DNA of 64,000 nt from Tagetes erecta (taxonomy: Eukaryota > Streptophyta > Magnoliopsida > Asterales > Asteraceae). Position 1 is the first letter of the stretch, and the number at the start of each line of letters is the position of its first letter. Below are positions 9,480 to 23,533 of this stretch, piece after piece. The stretch is from positions 9,873,001-9,937,000 of the forward strand of contig CM061494.1 in assembly GCA_030867185.1 (NCBI GenBank). Direction: 5' to 3'. The translations under genes were made by a program, and so were the position numbers. A model generated the notes under the pieces. That model saw only the letters and a list, made by a program, of their open reading frames with translations, was not told the DNA's origin and did no database searches.

Positions 9480-12400
9480 TGTGCACTAGAGTGAATATAC
9501 CTTTGTTTGGTTTCATCAATGTCAAACCGTGAGCTTGATACGATTGTGACTCTAGCAAGAAGAATGGGGAATAGATGACACATGATCTTTGGTTGAAGGG
9601 TATGAAATTTCAAATAGAAATGAACAGAAAAACCATGTCAGTCCGAAACACTTTCTTTCAGAAATTTGCAACCAATCAAGTTTATAATGTATATGTACAT
9701 AGCACATTTGTTAACCAGGTTAAACTAATTCACTTGAAGATAACTAAATTAATCAACAAAAAATAATGAATTTATTACACTAAACAACACTAACCCACCG
9801 TTCAAAACAACAACACTGACCCACAATCTTATTACATACCGCCTCATGTTGTGTTTTGAGTCATGTCATGAATTAATCTCTTAAATAAAAATGTATTATA
9901 TTAACAAGGCTGCGTATGATAGGAAACAAGTAAATGGGATGTCGGCAGTTGTTACGTCAAATAAACTAATTAATTATATCGAAGAGGCCTGGAACCATCA
10001 TCACTTTGTATCATTTCAAATAACTACCAATTAACTGTAATTTAAATTGACCCAACTAGTGGGCAACTGTCACTTCACCATAAATACCTTTTCCTAACAC
10101 CTTTTCGAATACAATTAAACAATATAAATAAATTAACAATGAAAGATACTATCCTATATATTCGTCTACTTGCGATTAAACGTGTTTATAACAACGTTAC
10201 ATGTATTATGTTAGTAACACTAACGTGTGATGCTTTTACAATGCGACATGTTTGTGACTTTATTACACTCTTTATGGTAGAGATATTAACATGTGATGAC
10301 CACGTGCAACTTGAGGCCTTTATGACTTTGTTACACTGTGTAGATATTAACGTGTGATGCTTACGCGTGACGTGACGCCTTATGGCTTCGTTACACGTTT
10401 GTGACTTCATTACACTCCTTATGGTGGAGATATTATCAGCCTACACGCGACGTGACGCCTTATTGGTTCGTTACACGTGCTACGTTAGTGACATTAACAT
10501 GTAGCACACATGCGCTATGCACGAAATGCTTGTGACCTCGTTACACTCCTTACAATGGGACATTAACGTGTGATGTTCACCCGCAATACAACACATTTAT
10601 ACTTAGATACACGCACCATGTTGGTACCGTGAAAAGTCATAAACATCAATCAATTTTAAGTTTTAATTTCTATTTGACGCGTTAATAATAGACTAGCTGA
10701 GACGAGATATTTGAACCGTTCTCAATTATGTTGTTTAAGTAAAGATTGGTTCATTAATTATGTAGACTTTAACATATCAAGTGGAAGATGAAGATTAATA
10801 ATGCTAATGGAACAAAAATATCTTAGCATATAAGATATCTCGATCACATGTATATGTCACAGGCTAAACATGACTATTTGTGTTTATTTGATATATTTGT
10901 TTCCTAGACAAAATAAGCATGTTGTAACATAAATTTGAATTTATTAAAGATCATATATACAAATTGTTAGACGATAAAACTCTAAACAGTTTTGAAACAT
11001 TGAAGCTACATTCGCGGTTCGTGTGTTTGATCTACGATAACTTGTATATTATAACCCAATCTTCATCTTGAGTGAAATTAAAACATCAATCAATTTTAAG
11101 TTTACTACATCAAATCTTATTCTACTCATGCCAATTTGAACTTTGGTCTTCTCCAAATAGTCTTTGACTCTTATCATTAGGCTATAACTGAAGCGGTTAT
11201 TACTCTAGTGTTAATCTTTCTTGCGTGATAATTTCACCTCAGTTTATACGTAAAATGAACTTTGTATTCTACCCTCTCTATATGTATATACTTCAAACAT
11301 ACGTGAAATCTAACTGATTGGGCGTCACTAGATTTGATCAATTTACATTAAATGCTAAAATCTTTTGATGAGACTAGATTTAAGCGTATGTATGTGCATA
11401 AATTTATCCATAATAAGGAAAACATGTACAGTAGTAAGTTGACAGATGTATGGTTAAAGATGTTTACGTATTGTAAGATATCTTAAATAGCTAGGGACGT
11501 ACGTGTTAGCAAAATATTTAATGATAGTAACCAAAAGAAAATGACCGTACGTCCGTCTTATCAACAATTTAAACAAAATGACAAATATACAAATTTAGAA
11601 AAAAATATATATTAAAGAGGAAGTTTATGATCATATATAATATATGAGAAATTTGAAGATATATTTATTATAAAGTTTAAGACATTGTTTTGTGTAGAGT
11701 AAAAGTACGTGGTTTCAACAATAACTTGAGAAACCAAATTAAAAAAAACATAGATTGCCTTGGCCTGATCACCTGAGTTTACAACGTACTATTAGTGTGG
11801 TCCTTAGTCCTAATATCCGAGTGAGATCAACCTCGGGACCGGGTTGGTCTAGATGTACCCGATGGAAAACCGACAAGTCCGAGCCAACGTGACCTTGATT
11901 TAAAATACTATTGGTATGTGGGAAACCATTATTGATTGATAATTAAGTTCTTATAGATAACCTGGTAAGACCCTTATTTTATCTCCTTGTTCAAGCCCTT
12001 TTAATTGGTGCATAATGTAAAATTTGATATTTTTTCTTTTGTTTTATGTTTAAAATACATTTTAATAGTTAAAATGATACACCTGAACAATTAAAATAGA
12101 CTTTTATTGTCAATTTTGTTTGTTAAAGTTGTCTAAAATTTGTTAATAATTTTAAGGGTCTAACAATACATGCTGGTGAATGTGTAAATGGTTGAATTAT
12201 GTGTGACAATTGGCCGGCATGTTATAATTAAGTCGTTAAAAACTTTGTGGGTCTTATTGCTAGAGCTTATAGTCAGTATTTGTCGATAGTTGATTGAGTG
12301 GGTTAATTAAACATATATGTGTACTTTAGGGCGAAAAACCGAATATTGGTATGATACCTCACCTCACTTAATTGGTACGTACACTTCGCATGTGCGCGCC

Positions 12401-13198
12401 CGGCCTCGTGTTTATCTTGACATTAACGTCGTTCAAAGTTGCAAAAGGGTGCGACGACATCGTCCGCTCGCTACTTTCTCATGGCTTTTGATGTTCTGTC
12501 TTTTTTTCACCGATTCCTCGTTTTATGCATGGCTTTTGATGCATGTCAAAGGCTAGTTTGGAAAAAAACAAAAGTTAAAAGCTAGTTGAGATTTGTAATT
12601 ATCTTCGTCTAGGTGATCTTCCTTAAAATAGCAAGTATGGAGAACTCAAAAACATACATATATAGTGATAAATTAAATATTCTTTAACCTCATAATTCAA
12701 TTAAGATAAATACAACTAAAATTAACTATGGATAATTAATAATCATAAAATCTAATTAATATTGTTTGAAATCAGTTCAATTAGAGATACCTTAAAGAGG
12801 AAGCATAAGAAATTTAACGATGTAAGTGCATTTGTCATGTCTATCGATTTTCATCTTACTTCGTTACACACAATTAATGATTTGATAGAGAATTTTTTTA
12901 ATTAGAAAGGATGACTAAACTTGTTAAATTGAAAAGCATGCATGAGACGGTCAAACAAACTCATTTGAATTCTGATCTTATTCCGACGGCATTGACGTAG
13001 AGGTTTTAGGCCAGCTAGCTTTTGGGGAGTGAGGATGAAATTTTAATTATGTCAATCCAAAAGCCGCCGGAATGATAAGGTCAATCATATTTCGTTTGAT
13101 ATAATTTCAACGCATTTATAAATTCAAAAGAATTTTTACTATAACCTCACTCAATTTAAAATATAAATAAACCCTGAAATTAAAAAAAAAGACATGAA
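9480..13198. other. gene-free intergenic region
   Basis: AT-rich DNA without a credible exon on either strand. The only structured part I can name is the degenerate tandem repeat at about 10180-10620. A GC-richer patch at about 11755-11900 may be a decayed repeat, but I cannot assign it. Confidence 0.45.
10180..10620. repeat. degenerate tandem repeat rich in ACGT cores
   Basis: A unit of roughly 100 bp recurs about four times with variation. Shared pieces are TTCGTTACACGT, TTTGTGACTTCATTACACTC, CTTATGGTGGAGATATTAACGTGTGATG and ACGTGACGCCTTAT. The block is less AT-rich than its surroundings. Confidence 0.6.
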
Positions 13199-13752
13199 TC
13201 TTCTATATAATATAGCAAAATCATATTTGCTTACTTGGCATCATTTGAGATCCATTTGCTTAGTTGGCAATATTTAAGAGATTTTCTCAAAATTAATAAT
13301 ATTTTTATATTTAAAAAATATATATCTATCTATAATAATTTATTATAATAATATTAGTTTTCATTTGATCCCCTAATATTTAGAACAATATTTAAAAAAA
13401 ACTAAGACTATTTACATTTTCAACCCCCTCCTACTAAGGGTGTGTTTGGGTTAGAATATATTTATTAGGGTATAAAACTAAAACTTAAAGATAAAACTAT
13501 TAATAACATACAATTAAATACATAATCATTTTTTAAATATACACAAATTTTTATACGATATTGTTTTAACAAAAAACTACAAATTTGATTATAATATTGT
13601 TATACCAAACAACAAGATTTTAAATAAAAATTGTATTTCAGTTTTATCACAGTTTTATCTCAAAACTAATTGGAACCGTTCATGTCCATGAATATCCTTA
13701 AAATCATCACATAAATGTTATATCCCCGAGCGTAGCGCGGGCACTAACCTAG
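13199..13752 (+). mobile_element. non-autonomous Helitron
   Basis: Starts with TC after an A (TCTTCTATATAATATAGC) and ends in CTAG before a T. A GC hairpin CCCGAGCGTAGCGCGGG at 13725-13741 stands 7 bp before the CTAG. These are the 5' TC, 3' hairpin and CTRR features of Helitrons, inserted between A and T without target duplication. A relative with the same start and hairpin lies at 20880-22169. No Rep/helicase is encoded. Confidence 0.8.
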
Positions 13753-13915
13753 TATAACCTATAACATGACAATTTAATATGCATATGCACTTACTGGTTG
13801 CTCAGTTACTTTTTCACTAATAGTAGCCACACAAACCCAGTGGCGAAGAAAAAAAAACTCACCGTCAAAGGGACATGACTCTTTTTCTTGAAGAAACACG
13901 TATTTGCTAATTATA

Positions 13916-15624
<1,709 letters not shown>

Positions 15625-15709
<85 letters not shown>
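15625..15709. repeat. (TA)n microsatellite, right of the inverted-repeat element
   Basis: About 42 TA units directly after the right end of the 14035-15624 element. Confidence 0.95.
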
Positions 15710-15712
<3 letters not shown>

Positions 15713-15944
15713 TAATACATTTTCGTAACAGTATACATCATCAAAACATGATTTTCAAAACACGATAACAAGTCAATGACGTTTTCCCTTACATCACTCC
15801 CCCTCTATTACCACATACTGATAAATGAATTTGCCAATAAATGTATCATTCGTCCGTAATGATCTATTCATTAGACTTTGTCGGAATGCGGATAATAGCA
15901 TAGAGCTAAAAACCATAGACAAGCTGGGCGGACATAACAAATTA

Positions 15945-16260
15945 ACAATAGTTGAGCCATAGCCCAGGCTACGTCTTAATTTTTGGTGTGTTTTTTACCC
16001 GTTTTATGTTTAGGATAAACGTAAACAGATGATACTCTAAATGAACAATGAAAATAGATTTTGGTGGCATTTTTTTTTTATAAAAAGTAGTAATTAGAAA
16101 ATGATGATATTGGTTAAAATGGTCTAAATATTGTTAATATTTTTCAAGAAAATAATGTTAAAACTCCAGATATTATTAATGATATTCAAGAAATTTATGT
16201 TTTGTATAAGTGTACGTAAAAAAAGAATTTGTATGAGTGTATGCAAAAAAAACTGTAGCA
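15945..16260 (+). mobile_element. hAT-like element remnant
   Basis: From TAGTTGAGCCATAGCCCAGG onward this matches, in opposite orientation and with many differences, the interior of the hAT element at 24220-24625. Shared pieces include GATATTGGTTAAAATGGTC, an AATATTGTTAATATTTTTCAAGAAAA-like run, and a GTATGAGTGTATGCAAAA-like end. Terminal repeats are not recognisable here. Confidence 0.5.
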
Positions 16261-16569
16261 ATGTAATGTAGAAAAAGTTTTTTCAAAAGATATTTTGATA
16301 TTTTAGGCTAACTTTGCTAACGTGACTTGAACGTAAAAAGTTAAACACATAACTCTTTTTGGTTGACCAAGCAAATTCTTTTAAAAATTGACGCATTCAA
16401 ATTTTGAATTAATATTATTGTTACCATGCACCAGTTCAAGTCAACATCTACATATATATATATTGTCATATATGTATATACCGGTTTCCAGCTCAATGTT
16501 GCATTTATTGGGTTAGTGGCAAATTAGTAAATATAGTGACTCTGAAGGGCTTTTTGTCAAGTCAACTAC

Positions 16570-16577
16570 TATAAATA
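16570..16577 (+). promoter_or_regulatory. TATA box of the GPAT gene
   Basis: TATAAATA stands 42 bases before the ATG at 16612. If used, it gives a very short leader of about 10 nt; a more upstream start cannot be excluded. Confidence 0.5.
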
Positions 16578-16611
16578 TTGCAACCGTTTGCAATATCTTG
16601 CAAAAACCAAA

Positions 16612-18433
16612 ATGGAAATTAAAGCTTTACCAAAGGCACTAAAATTCATTCTTTTCATATCTCGTGTGCTTCTAAAACACCATAAAAAAGCTCTCAAAAG
16701 AACCCTAAGCAACACTCATGGATCTCATTTCAAATCACAAACCCTAATCTCACCGATTCATGCTTCCGATCTTTCGCAAAAGACGTTGATCTTTGATGTT
16801 GAAGAAACCCTTTTGAGATCATCCTCTATGTTTCCATACTTCATGTTGGTTGCATTTGAATCCGGGAGTTTGATACGCGCTTTCGTGCTTTTCGTGCTAT
16901 ACCCGCTTCTTTTCTTGGTTAACGATGAGTTATCGATCAAGATTATGGTTATGGTTTCCTTTTTTGGTATCAAGAAAGACGGTTTTCGTGTTGGAAGTTC
17001 GGTTTTGCCAAAGTTTTTGTTGGAAGATGTTGGTTTGGAGGGTTTTGATGTGTTGAAAAGAGGGAAGAAGACAATTGGTGTTAGTAAGTTGCCACAAATT
17101 ATGGTTGAGTGTTTTTTGAAAGATTATTTGGAGATTGATTATGTTTTTGGAAGGGAGATTAAAGTTTTTCGTGGCTACTTTGTTGGTCTAATGAAAGACA
17201 ACAAGAACATTGTTAAACATCGTATAAACCAAGTATTAGAAGATGATGATCAAACGGTCGTTTGCTTCTCAAATAAGTCCGTTTTTAAGCATGATTGGAT
17301 CACGTGTAATAAGGTATGTAGTTACTTAGAGTCAAACACATATTTACATGCATATGTACAACGACATTTGACTTTTTTTATTTACAATAATATGATTTTT
17401 TTTAAATTACATTTTTTAATAAAAAAGTTCTATTTCCGCGACTGAATGTATTTAAGTTGACTACTAGAAACAATAAGAATATAAGATAAGTTAACTTGTT
17501 AAGTAAACATGTTTTGAAACATTTTTTTGTTTTTTTGTGTTTTTATAGGATGTATACACGATACGTGACGGAGAAAAAAAGACATGGCAAGTTCTTCCGA
17601 GAGAAAGATATCCAAAAGCCTTAATCTTCCATGATGGAAGACTAGCCTTTCGGCCCGACTTGTTAAGTATGTTGGTGATGTTCATGTGGTTCCCTTTCGC
17701 GGTACTTTTGTCCATTTTCCGAGCGGTTATTGCTCTCATCATGCCCTATGATGCATTGATCCCCATCTTAGCGTTCACCGGTTTGCACCTTAAACTCACA
17801 AACAACTCAACTATGGACGAGGCATCTAACGATAGCAAACGACATAAAGGTCGCTTATATGTATGTAACCATAGAACGTTACTTGACCCGTTATACCTAT
17901 CATTCGGCCTCAAGAAACCATTCGCAGCAGTGACATACAGCCTCAGTAGAATGTCGGAAATCTTAGCACCAATCAAAACCGTTCGTTTAACAAGAGATCG
18001 CGATCAAGACTCAAAAACAATGGACAAGATGTTGAAGCTAGGGGACCTTGTGGTTTGCCCCGAAGGCACAACTTGTCGGGAACCATTTTTGTTGCGGTTT
18101 AGCCCATTATTCGCGGAACTTAGTGACCATATCGTCCCGGTTGCATTGGACACTCATGTTACCATGTTTTACGGGACTACAGCCGGCGGGTTAAAATGCT
18201 TGGACCCGTTCATGTTTATGATGAACCCTAACCCGGCCTATAGGGTTCGGTTTCTGGAGGAGATTCATGGTGTGTCGTCGCATACGTCTACGTCACGGTT
18301 CGATGTTGCGAATCATGTGCAAAGTGAGATCGGGAATACATTGGATTTTGAGTGCACGAGCCTTACGAGAAAAGACAAGTATCTCGTATTGGCCGGTAAT
18401 GAAGGCTTTGTTTCCACGAGTAACAAACAATAA
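16612..18433 (+). CDS. GPAT3: sn-glycerol-3-phosphate acyltransferase (GPAT), land-plant type
   Basis: Two exons, 16612-17313 and 17549-18433, joined in phase 0 (AAG|GTATGT; TTATAG|GAT), give 528 residues, normal for this family. The N-terminal half is the HAD-like phosphatase-related domain, with motif I FDVEETLL at residues 61-68 and a hydrophobic stretch (LVAFESG.LIRAFVLFVLYPLLFLV). The C-terminal half is the PlsC acyltransferase domain. It has catalytic NHRTLLDP at 341-348 (His342, Asp347), PEGTTCREP at about 405-413, and VPVALDTHV after it. The enzyme transfers acyl groups from acyl-CoA to glycerol-3-phosphate at the ER, for membrane or extracellular lipid polymers. Motif I has Glu in place of the second Asp of DxDx(T/V), so the phosphatase half is probably inactive, unlike the cutin-type GPAT4/6/8. 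The exon sequences are closest, from memory, to Arabidopsis GPAT2/GPAT3. The ATG at 16612 is the first in frame. Confidence 0.88.
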
Positions 18434-18832
18434 TCAAACATTTTGCTACCAAACTATTCATGGGTCTCGTTTGGAAAAATAAACGATGACCGATAACTTA
18501 AAAAAAAAAAAGAAGTATATATATATTTGAGCATCTTTAATTCATGGATATATAATTATTGAGGCACAAGTCCATATATTATACGGATTGAATTTTGGTT
18601 TTTATATTGTAAAGGTTTATATTCTTTTGTGTACGTTGTTGTATATATATATGTATTCATTAATTTTCTTATTAGGAGTTAGGACTTTAACTTGTTAAAG
18701 TTATTTGAGTGTATCTTTCGTTATTTATTTTCTTACTTAACTATCAAACTTAAATATTACGAAGTTTCAATGAAACATTTCTATTAAAATTACGATTTAT
18801 GATTATATTATATTTATTTTATATATAACTAA
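18434..18832. other. 3' flank of GPAT
   Basis: AT-rich sequence with an A11 run near 18501 and the probable 3'UTR (AATAAA at about 18478). Nothing else is recognised. Confidence 0.4.
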
Positions 18833-19034
18833 CTCGGTTTTAACACACGGGTTTAATAATAATATTTATAAACAAATTATAACATTATTTAAAGTATTTG
18901 TAAATATTTAATAATTTGGCTCTATCAACTTATGTATTATGCAAAATTACATTCAAATTTTACCTCCTAAACTTCATATTATTTTTCAAACATTTCCCCT
19001 CAAAAGTGGGCCCCTAAAACCTTTATTTATTAGA
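18833..19034 (-). mobile_element. short non-autonomous Helitron
   Basis: Read on the minus strand it starts TCTAATAAATAAAGG at 19034 and ends with an ACACACGGGT-type hairpin half and CGAG before T at 18833. It belongs to the same family as 19039-19264 and 55750-55997. The 3' hairpin is decayed. Confidence 0.65.
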
Positions 19035-19038
19035 TAGA

Positions 19039-19264
19039 CTAAGTTTAACACCCGTGTATTACACACGGGTTGAATAAAAATATTTTTAAAAAATTATAAC
19101 TATTATATTTAAAAATTTATAAATAATTTTATAAATTATTATTAATCACAAAATTTTGTCTTTATTAACTCTCCTAATCAATTTTCCCTCTCAACATTCC
19201 TTTTATAAAATAAATTATGTTTTCCCCTTAAAAATTTGCCCCCTAAAAACTCTAATTTATTAGA
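19039..19264 (-). mobile_element. short non-autonomous Helitron, tandem to the previous one
   Basis: On the minus strand it starts TCTAATAAATTAGAG at 19264. Its 3' hairpin is CCCGTGTGTAATACACGGG, followed by TTAG and T at 19039. Only four bases separate it from the 5' end of the neighbour, and both have the same orientation. Confidence 0.72.
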
Positions 19265-19434
19265 TAGATTTTAATAATCTAAACTTTAATGTAGTTACGA
19301 ATATTAATCTCAAGTTAAAAATTATTTGTAGCAATTCATATCCAACCTGTAAATTATATATGTTCCTCGATCGTTCCTTTTATAACTAGCATACAAAAAT
19401 AATCACGTGAATTTGTTTTTAGACATAAAAATTA

Positions 19435-20410
19435 GAGTAAATTGTCATTTGCGTCCCTGTGTTTTGTCATTTATAGCGATTTGCGTCCCTACGTTTTCAA
19501 AATTGTAAATCGCACCCTAACTTTTGGATTTTGTCTCCATTTGAACCCAAAACACTAACTTCGTTAACTTTTCACGTCAACTTTTTGTTAAATGACAAAA
19601 ATACCCTTGATAAAAAGTGTGCAAATGGCTATTGATGACAAAACGCAGGGATGCAAATGACAAATTACTCATAAAATAGAAACTCACTGATTTAAATTTA
19701 ATTATTTACTGATTTGAATTAGCTTTTGAAAAATATAAAACTTTTATATATAAATAACTTATTATATATAATACTTTTATGTATGTATAAATTAGTTTAA
19801 CACTGTATTTTTTTTAAAGCAAAAATATTATGAGTCTTGAGAAACCTTGTACAAGTCAAACATCAAACTTTAATTATCTCTTCACTAACCTCATTGATAA
19901 TTCAATACATAACCAAGTTTATAAACAAATTAACAATTTAATACCTAGATCAATATTTCAATAAAAAATCAATAGAACTAAAAAAATATAATTTTAAAGT
20001 ACATTATACATAAATTATATGAGAAAATGGTTGTGATTTGGGGAGACGATGGTTGTGATTTTCTGGTGGAGGCCGTCGATTGAAACGTTGGTGGGGTCGT
20101 GGGTGGGGTTCATGGAGATGGTGTTCTAGAGAGATGATATGGGAGAGAAAAAAATTCGGTGAGTTTTTATTTTATGAATAATTTGTCATTTGCGTCCCTG
20201 TGTTTTGTCATTTATAGCAATTTGCACCCTTTTTATCAAGGGTATTTTGTCATTTTATAAAAAGTTAACGGTAAAATTTAACGGAGTTAGTGTTTTAGGT
20301 TCAAATGGAGACAAAATCCAAAAGTTAGGGTGTGATTTACAGTTTTGAAAACGTAGGGACGCAAATCGCTATAAATGACAAAACACGGGGACGCAAATGA
20401 TAATTTACTC
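19435..20410. mobile_element. Mutator-like foldback element, 976 bp
   Basis: Ends GAGTAAATTG and CAATTTACTC-like (right end AATTTACTC) open long inverted repeats of about 150-200 bp. They include TTTGCGTCCCTACGTTTTC, CACCCTAACTTTTGG and TTGTCTCCATTTGAACC. A perfect 9-bp target duplication TAAAAATTA is at 19426-19434 and 20411-20419. A second, inner pair of inverted copies of the same GCGTCCCTGTGTTTTGTCA motif (about 19640-19665 and 20180-20210) suggests nesting or rearrangement. There is no transposase ORF. Confidence 0.85.
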
Positions 20411-20424
20411 TAAAAATTACTAAC

Positions 20425-20700
20425 GGGTTGTTTGTTTCACCTCTTAATGGTTTTCAGTGCTTAATCATTCAGATTCAGCATTCAGAGCGTTTGTTTCATA
20501 AAAAATAGCCTCTGAATGGTTTAATTAAGTGCTGAATGATTAAGAGATAGTGAGATATTGAATGAAATTAAATAGAGCATTACTAAACTTACCATCATCT
20601 AAAGTTTTACCTCAGCATCATTCTTATTGATAGAACTTCTTAATGGTTCAGACCTCTTAATCATTCAGCACTTAATGATTCAGATGTTACCAAACAGCCC
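20425..20700. mobile_element. MITE-like element, hAT style
   Basis: Terminal repeats GGGTTGTTTG and CAAACAGCCC enclose about 275 bp. It holds inverted and direct copies of TCTTAATGGTT, AGTGCTTAATCATTCAG and CATTCAG. The GGGCTGTTTGGTAAC end type is common among plant hAT MITEs. I could not define the 8-bp target duplication, partly because it abuts the Mutator-like element to its left. Confidence 0.6.
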
Positions 20701-20879
20701 CTAAGTAGATTTTTGAGACACAAAAATGACAAGTTAAAAAGATTTGATAGAGGAAAACAGTTTATAAGTTGAGACTGTCACAAAATATTTATGATTATCA
20801 TCGAAAACAGTTTCTAAAGTTAGATTGTTGAAACCCAATAAATAACAATAATGATTAAAATAATAAGAAATATTATATA

Positions 20880-22169
20880 TCCTTATATAATATAGCAAAA
20901 CAAAAAAAACTTATGTGCCATCTTTTTAAAGCTTTTAGCTTATGTGGCATTATTTGAGAGTTTATCTCACAATAATGATTTTTTTTTGTGTTGCTATATA
21001 CACCTCCCTTTTCAAGTTTTTTTACTTGTTACACCCATTCCTAAGGTTTTAAAAAATTACAATTTCAACATTTTTTTAGAAAATTATATTTTTCTCTTAA
21101 ATTAAGATTCTATTTCTTATAATGTTGGATTAAGCTATTGCATTTAGTTGGTGAGTATCGATTATGGGCGTCAAAACTAGCCGAAACTAAAAAGAGTCGG
21201 ATTAAATCGTATCTGTAACCGAAAAAATGAACCGAATTGCAAATTTGGTTTTTGGTTCGGTTACTAAAAGTATCCAAATTGTGATTTTGGTTTTCGGTAA
21301 CAAAAAACATGATTTATTCGGTTCGGTTATCTGAATAAACCGTATAATAATTGGTTTCATCGTATAAGCGGATCGAATAATCATGCTAAAGTGGATGAAT
21401 ACAGTTTGATCAAGAAAAAAACATTTCATAACCAAATAAACATACTAAAGCGGTTTAATTCGGTTAGGTTAGGCCAAAAAAATGATTTCACGACCGAATA
21501 AAAAGATTTTACAACCGAATGAATCGGACCGGACAAAAAGTTAACCGCACATTTAAATACCGACATCAAACATTTTTTTATATACGCATATTATTAATTT
21601 CATTTACTAACGTAATTTTTTAAAAAATAAGGTCAATAACAGTTTTGTTGCATATTTTGACAAGTTTCAAAAGTTTTTTTAAAGAGGGTGTGTATAGACA
21701 CATCCTTTTTTTATTTAAAATATGTATTTAAAATATATTATAATAAAACTAATTACTTTTTTGGTCCCCTAATATTTTGAAGAATTCTGAAACATTTAAG
21801 AGTATTTATATATTTAACCCTTTACTGCAAGGGATACATAAGTCGGTTTATATTTAATAGGGTTTAAAAATGAAACTTATGGATAAAGTTAATAATAACG
21901 TATAATTAAAAACCTCAATCAATGTTTTATAAATATACATAACATTTTTATTCGATTTAAAAAAAAATAAACTACACCATAAAACTGAGCACTTTATTCT
22001 TTTTAATTTCAGTATAATATTGCTATACTAAAAATCTAATTTTTAAAAATATATCATGTGTTCCGGTTTACCACGGTTTTGTCTAAAAACTGAATAAAAC
22101 ATTTATGAACATCCTCAAAAGCATCAGTTGAATGTTTTGTTCCCGAGCGTAGCGCGAACACTAAATTAG
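20880..22169 (+). mobile_element. Helitron of the 13199 family, enlarged by inner repeats
   Basis: Starts TCCTTATATAATATAGC after A and ends TTAG before T. A decayed hairpin CCCGAGCGTAGCGCGAA lies near 22142, as in the element at 13199-13752. The 1290 bp are longer than that relative because of inserted material, including the GGTTCGGTT-rich part at about 21160-21545. Confidence 0.65.
21160..21545. repeat. degenerate GGTTCGGTT/AACCGAA repeat
   Basis: Many variants of ACCGAA and TTCGGTT occur on both strands through this stretch. A similar patch is at 48960-49150. This is low-complexity repeat DNA of unknown origin. Confidence 0.45.
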
Positions 22170-22368
22170 TTACTAATAAGGATGAATAATACAAAATAAG
22201 CGGTGGTGGTCGCATGATGGGCGTTACGTCGACATGCAAAAGTAAGTAAAAATTAAGATTGCATTAAGTTGTCGTGACTTCGGGTTTTCAAACGGCATGT
22301 GATTAGTTAGTAATCGAAAACTCAATGAGAATAGTAGTTTAAACAAAATCGAATAACCAAAAGATAAA

Positions 22369-22719
22369 GGGTTATTGGATTTAATCACCTTCAACTATTG
22401 GTTATTGGCCGCTGTCACCCTCAAGTATCACTTTGGCTAATATCACTCCCAACTAAACACTTTGGTGTCCGTATCACCAAAAGTCAACCAATTCAAGTCA
22501 CTTTTGGTTAACTTTTGATTATTTTTTGGTTAGCTTTTGGTGTTACGGACACCGTATCACCAAAACTTAACCAATTCAAGTCACTTTTGGTTAATTTTTG
22601 TTAAATTTTGGTGATACAGACACCAAAGTGTTTAGTTGGGAGTGATATTGGCCAAAGTGATACTTGAGGGTGACAGCGGCCAATAACCAATAGTTGAAGG
22701 TGATTAAATCCAATAACCC
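22369..22719. mobile_element. Mutator-like MITE, nearly complete palindrome
   Basis: GGGTTATTGG at the left and CCAATAACCC at the right open arms of over 120 bp that match almost perfectly (TTAATCACCTTCAACTATTGG, GCCGCTGTCACCCTCAAG, CCCAACTAAACACTTTGGTG). A perfect 9-bp direct repeat AAAGATAAA flanks it at 22360-22368 and 22720-22728. With no room for a gene, it is a foldback MITE. Confidence 0.9.
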
Positions 22720-23533
22720 AAAGATAAAATGGTGTAAAACTATGACCTACCCAAATTTAGCATTTTAAACTTAAAGTTTAATAAATATTAGAATTAACTA
22801 AACTTTAAATCTAGTATTAAAAGAATTTAAGTTAAATAGAAAAAATAAGTTTTAAATCTAAATCATGTATAAAAGACACTATTTAACAAAAAATAAGAAG
22901 AAAAAATTGAGAGGAATGAAAAAATTGTGAAAAGGAACAGTGTAATTTTTAGTGGCATGCATGACAACTTTTGTTTGTTTTTTTTTGTATTTTGTGATTA
23001 TATTTAATTACGTCCACTTTTCATATGTGTTGTTGGTTTGTAACAACCTATTGTTTTTTTATGTTTATGTTAGTAGTGACTTGGGTTTGAAACTCGGTAT
23101 TCCTATTTTTATTTTTTGTTGCTGACACGTTTAGGTTTAGTGGTGTACGAGTTTTATTTTTTTGCTTTTTGTTGCTATTTTCTTTTGTTTATGTTTGTTG
23201 TTTTGACCAAAACTTCAATCGGAACTTGCTGTTGCACGAGTATGTTTGTTTCGGACTTTTTTTGTTTTGCTCAATTTTGTGGTTTTGTCTTGCCAGTTGT
23301 TTGTGATTGTTGGGCTCTGGCACCATTTGTCTTATCTTTGTGTCGTGGACCTGGGTTGTTCGTTTTTGTTTCTTGCAACCACAGCTACAACACCAATCAC
23401 ACCACCGAAACAAACATCATATCACAAGCTTATTACAAACCCAATAACAAAAGACAATTACTAACAGATGATGTAGCAAACCACCAGCAAAATGCCTGCA
23501 CATATTTTGTAATGCAACTTCGGAACACAAAAT

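Noticed and set aside
10139..10410. Short frames on both strands
   Set aside because: They are chance frames in the degenerate tandem repeat; overlapping frames on both strands with no conserved pattern.
11755..11900. GC-richer stretch as a possible tRNA or SINE
   Set aside because: No clear A or B box and no flanking duplication.
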